DNA of 64,000 bases from Planctomycetota bacterium (lineage in GTDB: Bacteria; Planctomycetota; Planctomycetia; Gemmatales; Gemmataceae): positions 1 to 64,000 of the forward strand of contig VGZI01000007.1 in assembly GCA_016872605.1 (NCBI GenBank). Reading direction: 5' to 3'. Under the pieces are notes generated by a model. That model was not told the DNA's origin, did not search any database, and was given only the letters and a program-made list of their open reading frames with translations. The position numbers and the translations under genes were made by a program. Positions 24,465-32,552 of the stretch are shown here, piece by piece; position 1 is the stretch's first letter, and every line of letters starts with the position of its first letter.

Positions 24465-27400
24465 ATGGAACTTGCCAAGGCCTACAACCCGCAGGAAGCA
24501 CAAGCGAAGTGGCTCGCGTTCTGGGACGAGCGAGGCTACTTTCACTCCAGGCCCGATTCGCGCAAACCGTTCACCATCGTCATTCCGCCGCCGAATGTGA
24601 CCGGCGCTCTGCACATGGGGCACGCCCTCAACAACACGTTGCAAGACGTGCTCATCCGCTGGCGCCGCATGCAGGGCTACAACGCTTTGTGGATGCCCGG
24701 CACCGATCACGCCGGCATCGCGACCCAGGCCGTGGTCGAGCGGCTCATCATGCAGACGGAGAAAAAGACTCGCCACGAGATTGGCCGCGAGGATCTGGTG
24801 AGGCGCATCTGGGCCTGGAAGGACAAGTACGAAGCCCGCATTCTCGGCCAGCTCAAACAACTCGGCTGTTCGTGCGACTGGGCCCGCACGCGCTTCACGC
24901 TCGATCCCATCTGCGCGAGGGCTGTGCGCGAAACGTTCTTCAATATGTTCAAGGCGGGCTTGATTTTTCGCGGCAAGCGACTCGTGAATTGGGACACGTC
25001 GTTGCAAACGAGCGTGGCCGACGATGAGACGTACACCGAGGACACCAAGGGGGGATTTTGGACGTTCAAATATCCAGTGAGGGACGAGGGACAAGGGACG
25101 AGGGGCGAGGAAAATGCGGCACTCGCCCCTCACCACTCGCCCCTTTACATCTCATTCTCGACCACCCGCCCCGAGACCATGCTCGGCGATACCGCCGTCT
25201 GCGTCCATCCGTCCGATGAGCGCTACAAGCACCTCATCGGCAAGCATGTGCACATCCCGCTCGTGAACCGCGATATCCCGATCATCGCCGACGCGCTGCT
25301 CGCCGATCCGACGCTCGGCACCGGTTGCGTGAAAGTGACGCCGGCCCACGATCCGAACGATTATGCCTGCTACACGCGCAATCCGCACATCGGCATGATC
25401 AACATCCTCAACCCCGACGGCACCATCAACGAGAACGGCGGCAAGTACACGGGCCTAGATCGCTACAAGGCCCGCGAAGCCATTGTTACTGACATGGAGG
25501 CGCTCGGCCTGTTCGAGGGCAAAGAGGAGCGCGTGATCCCGCTGAAGTACAGCGATCGCTCGAAGACGCCGATCGAGCCGTACCTGAGCGACCAGTGGTT
25601 CGTGAAGATGGGGGATTCCTCCCCTCTCCCCCCGGGAGAGGGGAGAAAAGGCCTGGCCCGCATGGCGATGGAAGCCGTCGAGAACGGGCACGTGCAGTTC
25701 TTCCCGGAGCGTTACAAGAATTCGTACCTCGATTGGCTCGCGGAAAAGCGCGACTGGTGCATCAGCCGCCAACTCTGGTGGGGCCATCGCATTCCGGTGT
25801 GGACCAAGCGATTTGAGGATTACAGCGAGATGGTGAGTACCCGCTTGGCTGGCAACCAAGCGATTTTTCCATCCTATTATGAATCCGGCGCACTTTTTCC
25901 TGCGTTCGAAAATAGGGACCACGCGCAGATATCCGAAGACATTGCAGATCATGTTTGGATGCAGGCCGAGAAACCAGCAGATTCAATGGCGTGGACCGTT
26001 CGTCTATGCGTCTCGCCCGGCCACGAGGAACTCGAGCGGCAACTAGAAGCCGTGGGATTTACGCAAGACCCCGACGTGCTCGACACCTGGTTCAGCTCGA
26101 TGCTCTGGCCGCACTCGACGCTCGGCTGGCCGGAGAAGACGCCGGAGCTGGAGTATTACTATCCGACCAGCGTGCTCGTGACCTCGCGCGACATCATCAC
26201 GCTGTGGGTGGCTCGCATGGTGATCGCGGGGTTGTACAACCTGCATCACGTGCCGTTCCATCAGGTGTACATCACCGTCAAGCTGATGGACGGCTTCGGC
26301 GAGACGATGTCGAAATCGAAGGGGAACGGCGTCGATCCGCTCGACATTATCGACCGATACGGGGCCGACGCGCTGCGGTTCCTCATCATGCAGATTTCGA
26401 CGGAGACGCAGGACGCGCGCATGCCGGTGGCGAATGTGTGCCCGCATTGCGATGCACTGGTGCCGGTGAAGCAAGAGCACATGTACATGCGGACCAAGAA
26501 GCTGGCGTGCCCGAATTGCAAGCAGCCGTTCCGCCCCGGCGGCCCGTGGCCCTCGGACGATCCGGACCTGAAGACGGCCAAGCAGGCGTCGGAGCGCTTC
26601 GAGATTGGCCGCAACTTCGCGAACAAAATCTGGAACGCGGCCCGCTTCATCCTGATGAACCTCGACGGCTACACGCCGCAGGCAATTCGGCGCGAGGAGC
26701 TGCCGCTGGAGGACCGCTGGATCCTGAGCCGGCTCGCGTCGGCGACGAAGGACGTGACGGAACAGCTCGAAGGATTCCGCTTCAGCGATGCAGTGCGGAC
26801 ACTGTACGACTTCATCTGGTCGGAGTTCTGCGACTGGTATTTGGAGATGGCGAAGGGACGCCTTCGGAGGGATGAAGGCGGAAGGATGAAGGATGGAACA
26901 CTCGCCGCTTTCATCGACGTGAAATCCGTCAAACTGACCGACGTGACGATTCCACCAGCCGTGCTCGAATTGGTGCCGGAGGGGATGGCACGCGAAAACG
27001 TGATCATTCCGCTGTCGCTGGATGGTCGGTCGCTGCAAATCGCTGTGAGCGATCCGACCGATTTCGACACGCTCACAAAGTTGCAGTTCATCCTGGAGAA
27101 GGACATCCAGCCGGTGCTAGCGCCTCGGGAGCAGATCATCGCTGCCATCAACCGGCACTATGGGCAGTCCGACACTGATAGAAATACCGTGCAGCGCGTC
27201 CTCGTCGGTGTGCTCGACGCCATCGTGCGGCTCATTCAACCGATCATGCCTTTCGTTGCGGAGTCGATCTGGAGCGCCCTCAACGACGTGGCATTCGAGC
27301 GAGGATTGCCTGGGCCGGAACCCGCGACGGAGAGTGTGGTGATCGCGCCGTGGCCGGAGTTCCCGGCGGATTGGCGCGATGGGGCGATCGAGGGAAACAT

Positions 27401-27860
27401 CGCGCACATGCAGGAGCTGGTGCGCTCGGTGCGCGAGGTGCGCAATCGTTACAACATCGAGCCGCGAACGCCGCTCGACACGTTCGTGAAGTGCGGCCCG
27501 GCGATCGCGAGTAACTTCGCCACGCTGGCGCCGTTCATCAAGCTGCTGGCCGGCGTGGGCGAGCTTCAGTGTGGACCTGACGTGAAGAAACCGCCGCAGC
27601 CGGCGAGCCACGTGACGCCGGAGTTCGAGGTGTACGTATCGCTTGCTGGGCTGATCGACCCGGCCGCCGAGACGAAGCGGCTCGACAAGCAGCTTGCCGA
27701 CAAGAAGAAGCAACTCGCCGGCGCCGAGGCAAAGTTGAAGAACGAGAGCTTCGTCAAGAACGCGCCACCGGAAGTCGTCGAGCAACAGCGGGCGTTGGTC
27801 GCCGATTTGCAGAAGCAGATCGCGACGATCGAGCAGAACATCAGGGATTTACAGCAGTGA
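24465..27860 (+). CDS. valS: Valine-tRNA ligase with several inserted segments
   Basis: Charges tRNA-Val with valine and edits threonyl-tRNA. The 1131-residue protein is about 200 residues longer than usual. Class I motifs: PPPNVTGALHMGHA (HIGH-type), TTRPETMLGDTAVCVHP (editing domain), DVLDTWFSSMLWPHSTLGW, and KMSKS-type ETMSKSKGNGVDPL. The C-terminal coiled coil (KRLDKQLADKKKQLAGAEAKL) is present. Extra parts: residues 205-227 (repeat family E), 385-396 (family D), a zinc ribbon with C659, C662, C682 and C685, 799-811 (family F), and 817-901, a GspE/MshEN-type domain lying between CDWYLEMAKG and NTVQRVLVGVLD, which normally adjoin. Start 24465 has AAGGAG about ten bases upstream; an upstream in-frame extension overlaps the small membrane gene. 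Confidence 0.95.
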   Translation: MELAKAYNPQEAQAKWLAFWDERGYFHSRPDSRKPFTIVIPPPNVTGALHMGHALNNTLQDVLIRWRRMQGYNALWMPGTDHAGIATQAVVERLIMQTEKKTRHEIGREDLVRRIWAWKDKYEARILGQLKQLGCSCDWARTRFTLDPICARAVRETFFNMFKAGLIFRGKRLVNWDTSLQTSVADDETYTEDTKGGFWTFKYPVRDEGQGTRGEENAALAPHHSPLYISFSTTRPETMLGDTAVCVHPSDERYKHLIGKHVHIPLVNRDIPIIADALLADPTLGTGCVKVTPAHDPNDYACYTRNPHIGMINILNPDGTINENGGKYTGLDRYKAREAIVTDMEALGLFEGKEERVIPLKYSDRSKTPIEPYLSDQWFVKMGDSSPLPPGEGRKGLARMAMEAVENGHVQFFPERYKNSYLDWLAEKRDWCISRQLWWGHRIPVWTKRFEDYSEMVSTRLAGNQAIFPSYYESGALFPAFENRDHAQISEDIADHVWMQAEKPADSMAWTVRLCVSPGHEELERQLEAVGFTQDPDVLDTWFSSMLWPHSTLGWPEKTPELEYYYPTSVLVTSRDIITLWVARMVIAGLYNLHHVPFHQVYITVKLMDGFGETMSKSKGNGVDPLDIIDRYGADALRFLIMQISTETQDARMPVANVCPHCDALVPVKQEHMYMRTKKLACPNCKQPFRPGGPWPSDDPDLKTAKQASERFEIGRNFANKIWNAARFILMNLDGYTPQAIRREELPLEDRWILSRLASATKDVTEQLEGFRFSDAVRTLYDFIWSEFCDWYLEMAKGRLRRDEGGRMKDGTLAAFIDVKSVKLTDVTIPPAVLELVPEGMARENVIIPLSLDGRSLQIAVSDPTDFDTLTKLQFILEKDIQPVLAPREQIIAAINRHYGQSDTDRNTVQRVLVGVLDAIVRLIQPIMPFVAESIWSALNDVAFERGLPGPEPATESVVIAPWPEFPADWRDGAIEGNIAHMQELVRSVREVRNRYNIEPRTPLDTFVKCGPAIASNFATLAPFIKLLAGVGELQCGPDVKKPPQPASHVTPEFEVYVSLAGLIDPAAETKRLDKQLADKKKQLAGAEAKLKNESFVKNAPPEVVEQQRALVADLQKQIATIEQNIRDLQQ
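25077..25145. repeat. In-gene repeat, family E (copy 1, in valS)
   Basis: GTGAGGGACGAGGGACAAGG, with ACTCGCCCCTCACCACTCGCCCC as a partial complement downstream. In frame it encodes RDEGQGTRGEENAALAPHHS, inserted between TFKYPV and LYISFSTTRPETM of the editing domain. Related non-coding sequence is at 55884-55920. Confidence 0.7.
25617..25650. repeat. In-gene GC-rich palindrome, family D (copy 4, in valS)
   Basis: TCCTCCCCTCTCCCCCCGGG followed by AGAGGGGAGAAAAGG. In frame it encodes SSPLPPGEGRKG between SDQWFVKMGD and LARMAMEAVENG, segments that normally adjoin in valine-tRNA ligases. Confidence 0.88.
26861..26896. repeat. In-gene repeat, family F (in valS)
   Basis: A repeat of GGATGAAGGCGGAAGGATGAA with GGATGG following, encoding RLRRDEGGRMKDG. 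It sits exactly at the junction between the anticodon-binding helix (CDWYLEMAKG) and the inserted GspE/MshEN-like domain. No second copy was found in this window, so the term repeat refers to its internal GGATGAAGG repetition. Confidence 0.45.
26909..27163 (+). other. GspE/MshEN-type (T2SSE_N) domain inside valS
   Basis: Residues 817-901 read as a complete C-terminal half of the type II secretion ATPase N-terminal domain: KLTDVTIPPAVLELVP, then ARENVIIPL with SLDGRSLQIAVSDPTDFDTL, TKLQFILEKDIQPVLAPREQ and IIAAINRHYG. The hallmark order is Leu-Pro...Ala-Arg...Pro-Leu...Ala-x-x-Asp-Pro-x-Asp...Leu-x-Phe...Ala...Ile...Tyr-Gly. The RLGxxL motif that binds c-di-GMP in MshEN domains is absent, so ligand binding is uncertain. 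It is in the valS frame with no stop. Confidence 0.85.
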
Positions 27861-27861
27861 T

Positions 27862-27940
27862 TGTTTACGTTTTGCGTTCGCGCGGGGTTGGCGCTTGCAT
27901 ACCGCAATCGAACGCGCTTTGCGAGCGCTAAACGTAAACA
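27862..27940. repeat. Intergenic palindrome, family A (copy 8)
   Basis: TGTTTACGTTTTGCGTTCGC and GCGAGCGCTAAACGTAAACA form the arms around a degraded centre of about 40 bases without the central GGCGCC. It starts two bases after the valS stop and ends 14 bases before the next start. Confidence 0.8.
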
Positions 27941-27953
27941 GCCGGGTTCAAAA

Positions 27954-28313
27954 ATGACCTCCGTCGCCGCCATGGATCGCATCAACCTCATTCTCGCCCA
28001 TGCGTGGATGGTCCGGCAATTCCTGAAGCATGCCGACGAAGTGCAGAACGATGAGGAGATGCTCGACGTTCATCGGGCGATCTTCGATTACTCGCGTGCC
28101 TTGGAGCCGAGCTTGCAGCGGCGCGATGCCGCGGAGTACGTTCGCAGAGCGAACAACAAGCTACATCGACTGAAAAAAGCAGCGGAGTTCTTTCATCAGA
28201 ACTTCCTGCGCGTTTCCGACCACACCAACTTTCAGATGGCGGCGATATCGTTGACGTTCGTCGTTCGGCAGATCGAAGAAGTGTTGGCCGCCGTTTCTGA
28301 GCCGGAAGCGTAA
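27954..28313 (+). CDS. Conserved planctomycete protein, unknown function
   Basis: A 119-residue, probably all-helical soluble protein: MDRINLILAHAWMVRQFLKH opens it, followed by DEEMLDVHRAIFDYSRALEP, RRDAAEYVRRANNKLHRLKK and TNFQMAAISLTFVVRQIEEV. It resembles a small family I associate with planctomycetes that has no known function. ATG at 27954 is preferred to ATG at 27972 because the family usually has a few residues before MDRINL. It lies 93 bases downstream of valS, with a palindrome in between, and ends within a family B-like sequence (28299-28320). Confidence 0.7.
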   Translation: MTSVAAMDRINLILAHAWMVRQFLKHADEVQNDEEMLDVHRAIFDYSRALEPSLQRRDAAEYVRRANNKLHRLKKAAEFFHQNFLRVSDHTNFQMAAISLTFVVRQIEEVLAAVSEPEA

Positions 28314-28337
28314 GCGAGGGATTCGATACGCCGGCGC

Positions 28338-29411
28338 TCAGCCGGCCTGTTCAAAAGGGAGCTTCGGCAGCGCCTTGATGACGGATTTGTCGCGGCCGGT
28401 GTGCTTGGCTTCAGCGAGAGCGGCGGCGGCCAAGTGTTTCATCGTTTCGTAGTCGGTGACAATATCGGGCCCCGCCACAGCGAAGCCGACACTGACGCGG
28501 ACCGGAACAGTCTCGTCCTTGTAATGAAACATGTTGTTTGCGACCGATGTGCGGATGCGCTCGGCGAGAACCAAAGCGCCTTCCATGTCGGTCTCCGGGG
28601 CGATGACCATGAACTCTTCGCCACCGATGCGTCCGACAAAATCGACCGTGCGCACAGAGCCGTTCAGGCAGCGGCCGAGGTCGATAAGCACCTTGTCGCC
28701 GCCGGGCAGTAAGTAGCGATCGTTGATGTTCTTGAAGTGATCGACGTCGATCATGCCGATCGCGAGAGGACCCGGATAGCGTTCGCGGCGGCGCAGCTCG
28801 CGCTCCGCCAGGCGATCCATGGCTCGGCGGTTCGGCAGATTGGTGAGCGGATCGGTCAGGGCCAGCTTTTCGAGCATCTTGTTTTTGTGCTCGAGCTCGT
28901 GATAGGCTTCTTCCAACGACTTCGTGCGTTCGGCAACGCGCTTTTCGAGTTCCAGGTTCATGTCGCGCAGCTTTTCGTTCAGATGACGAAGCTCGTCCAA
29001 CAGCTGCTCGTGGCTGCGCTCGAGGACAAACGTCTTGGCGGCGGTGCGAAGAACGTCGAGTAGATTGTCGGTTTGCCAGGGCTTCAACAGAAACCGAAAC
29101 ACCTGCCCTTTGTTGATCGCGCTGATCGTCTCTTCAAGTTCAGCGAAGCCGGTCATCATCAGGCGAATCGTCTTCGGGGAATGGGCTTTCACCCATTCGA
29201 GCAATTCGACGCCCGTTATTCCGGGCATTTTCTGGTCCGTGAGAATAAGATCGATTTCGCGTTTTTCGAGATGCTTTTGCGCGGCGGCTGCGCAGTCCGC
29301 CGTGAGCACGTCGAACTCGTTGGAAAGGAGAATCGTCAGGGTATCGAGGATGGCGGGTTCATCATCCACGATAAGGAGCGAACATTTGTACCGGCTCACC
29401 TTGGGTCTCAC
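28338..29411 (-). CDS. Response regulator with GGDEF (diguanylate cyclase) domain
   Basis: Makes cyclic di-GMP from GTP when its receiver is activated. The 357-residue protein has a receiver at residues 10-120, with the acid pair DD16-17, phospho-acceptor Asp59 in LILTDQKMPG, Thr87 and Lys110. A coiled-coil linker follows at about 133-182 (ELRHLNEKLRDMNLELEKRV). The GGDEF domain covers 185-350 with active site GGEEF at 263-267 and a product-inhibition I-site RTVD at 254-257, exactly five residues before GGEEF. This is the WspR-like layout. No partner histidine kinase lies next to it. It is 176 bases downstream of rsmH on the same strand. Confidence 0.94.
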   Translation of the reverse strand: MRPKVSRYKCSLLIVDDEPAILDTLTILLSNEFDVLTADCAAAAQKHLEKREIDLILTDQKMPGITGVELLEWVKAHSPKTIRLMMTGFAELEETISAINKGQVFRFLLKPWQTDNLLDVLRTAAKTFVLERSHEQLLDELRHLNEKLRDMNLELEKRVAERTKSLEEAYHELEHKNKMLEKLALTDPLTNLPNRRAMDRLAERELRRRERYPGPLAIGMIDVDHFKNINDRYLLPGGDKVLIDLGRCLNGSVRTVDFVGRIGGEEFMVIAPETDMEGALVLAERIRTSVANNMFHYKDETVPVRVSVGFAVAGPDIVTDYETMKHLAAAALAEAKHTGRDKSVIKALPKLPFEQAG

Positions 29412-29587
29412 GGCGTAAGGTTACTCGTATGCACTAACCCTTATTCTACAATAGCTCACGAAAACAGGTTGTGCATCGGCGCCAGGTGAAATTGGCGAAA
29501 GGCTTTTCTGGAAAGGCTTTGTGGCAATCAGACGGAGCAACGCCGCGAAGCCGCCGAGCGGGCGCGACAAAGCGTGGCTGGCCCAAG

Positions 29588-30529
29588 TTAAGGAATGCGA
29601 GCCCAGCGCAATTTCGCCGATCGGGAGCGCGGATTGGTCGTACGTTCCTGAAGCGTCGGTCGCATCGGGTGCTCAGCCACGGCTGCGTACACGCCCGTTT
29701 CGAACCCTTGTCGAAATGCCGCCTTCACGCGTCGATCTTCGCCGCTGTGGAAGCTGATGATCGCTGCTCGACCGCCCGGAAGTAGAGTGGCGGGCAGAAT
29801 TCGGAGCAGGTGTTCCAGGTTGCCCAGTTCGCGGTTGACGAGGATGCGCAACGTTTGAAACAGACGGGCCGCCGGATGGGTTTCCCACTTACCCTTCGTC
29901 GGCTGCAATCGCCAGGTTTTCTTTTTGGTCGCCGCGAGGATGATTTGTGCCAGGGCCGTCGTTGTCGTGATTGGCTGCGATTTCCTTGCCGCAACGATTG
30001 CCGACGCAATGGTATCGGCATCGGGTTCATCTCCCAGGTCGACGAGATGCTCAATCAGCTCCGCCTTGGAAATCGTCGCAAGAAGCTGAGCGGCCGTTTG
30101 GCCTCGCGAACGGTCCATGCGCATGTCAAGCGCGCCATCGCGCGAGTAGGAGAAGCCGCGGTCGGGATCATCGACTTGCATGCTCGACATGCCGAGGTCG
30201 GCAAGGATTGCATCGACCCGTGTGAGGCCATGCGTCGCCAACACCTGTTGCAAGCCGGCGAAGTTCGAGTGATGCAGATGAAAGGGATGGCCAATTGGTT
30301 CGAGGCGCTCGCGTGCTTTAGGCAGATTCTCGGCGTCCATGTCGAGGCCGATGAGAATCCCGGACGGTCCGATGCGTGACAGGATCTCGGCTCCGTGGCC
30401 AGCCCAGCCGACGGTGCAATCGACGACGATCATGCCGGGCCGCGGATCGAGCGTTTCGAGCACTTCGTTCAGCAGCACGGGCCGATGTTCGCCGTGCGGC
30501 GTACTGCGTCGTTTCTTGAAGCGTCGCAT
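29588..30529 (-). CDS. rsmH: 16S rRNA m4C1402 methyltransferase RsmH
   Basis: Methylates N4 of cytosine 1402 in 16S rRNA using S-adenosylmethionine. The 313-residue protein starts with HRPVLLNEVLETLDPRPGM and DCTVGWAGHGAEILSRIGPSG (SAM site), then GLDMDAENL, ILADLGMSSMQVDDPDRGFSYSRDGALDMRMD, ARRIVAARKSQPI-type sequence, FQTLRILVNRELGNLEHLL and IISFHSGEDRRVKAAFR, all RsmH signatures. It is usually the first gene of the division and cell-wall cluster, but here its neighbours are a DUF29 gene seven bases upstream and a response regulator downstream; no mraZ, ftsL or murein genes are present, in line with the reduced dcw cluster of planctomycetes. Confidence 0.94.
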   Translation of the reverse strand: MRRFKKRRSTPHGEHRPVLLNEVLETLDPRPGMIVVDCTVGWAGHGAEILSRIGPSGILIGLDMDAENLPKARERLEPIGHPFHLHHSNFAGLQQVLATHGLTRVDAILADLGMSSMQVDDPDRGFSYSRDGALDMRMDRSRGQTAAQLLATISKAELIEHLVDLGDEPDADTIASAIVAARKSQPITTTTALAQIILAATKKKTWRLQPTKGKWETHPAARLFQTLRILVNRELGNLEHLLRILPATLLPGGRAAIISFHSGEDRRVKAAFRQGFETGVYAAVAEHPMRPTLQERTTNPRSRSAKLRWARIP

Positions 30530-30535
30530 GATCGA

Positions 30536-30976
30536 TTAATCGTCGGCCAGCAGTTCTTCGATATGCCAGGGACACTCTTTCGGGAATCTGCCGAGCTTCA
30601 ATCCGGTTTCCTTTGCAGCCCGTTTCCGCGCGGTCGCATAGGCTGCTGCCAGTATTTGAAGCGCGTGATTCATCGGGGTCGCGCTCTCCAACAAGACGCG
30701 CAATTCGAACCGTTGTTGGTCGATGGTTGCAGCCCACGAACCGGTCTGCATATCGGGCTGATGTTCCCATTTCAGGAGGTGCCACATCAGCACGGTTAAC
30801 CGGCTCAGGACTTCGCGTCGCTCGCTTCTGGCCGTATCGGCTAGGTATTGGGCAAGATGTACTAGGTCTAGGTCCGCGTATTGTTTACGCGCGCAGAGTT
30901 GCGCCATTATTTCGAGCCAGGCGGTTTCATCTTGCTCGTACAGCTCTGCCAGCGCTTCTGATTGAACAGTTGCCAT
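30536..30976 (-). CDS. DUF29 family protein
   Basis: A 146-residue protein of the DUF29 family, function unknown. It carries the typical start YEQDETAWLEIMAQLCARKQYADLDLVHLAQYL-type pattern, the segment SRLTVLMWHLLKWEHQPD and a C-terminal FPKECPWHIEELLADD. These proteins are small, helical and often found near toxin-antitoxin or mobile-element genes, but no such neighbour is clear here. It ends seven bases before the rsmH start and is probably transcribed with it. Confidence 0.88.
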   Translation of the reverse strand: MATVQSEALAELYEQDETAWLEIMAQLCARKQYADLDLVHLAQYLADTARSERREVLSRLTVLMWHLLKWEHQPDMQTGSWAATIDQQRFELRVLLESATPMNHALQILAAAYATARKRAAKETGLKLGRFPKECPWHIEELLADD

Positions 30977-31018
30977 GCCTAAATAATACCTTGGACAAGA
31001 TGAGAATGGGCAAATTCA

Positions 31019-32455
<1,437 letters not shown>

Positions 32456-32470
32456 CGGTTCCCTCAGTTC

Positions 32471-32550
32471 TTCGCTTAGCGCTCGCAGGATCTAGGCAAA
32501 TGCTGATGCGATTTTTGCAACGGCTTAGCGTGGCGCGAGTGCTAAACGAA
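32471..32550. repeat. Intergenic palindrome, family A (copy 9, degraded)
   Basis: TTCGCTTAGCGCTCGC and GGCGCGAGTGCTAAACGAA form imperfect arms around an AT-richer centre. It fills the gap between the PSCyt1 gene stop (32553) and the DUF1501 start (32455). Confidence 0.65.
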
Positions 32551-32552
32551 GT

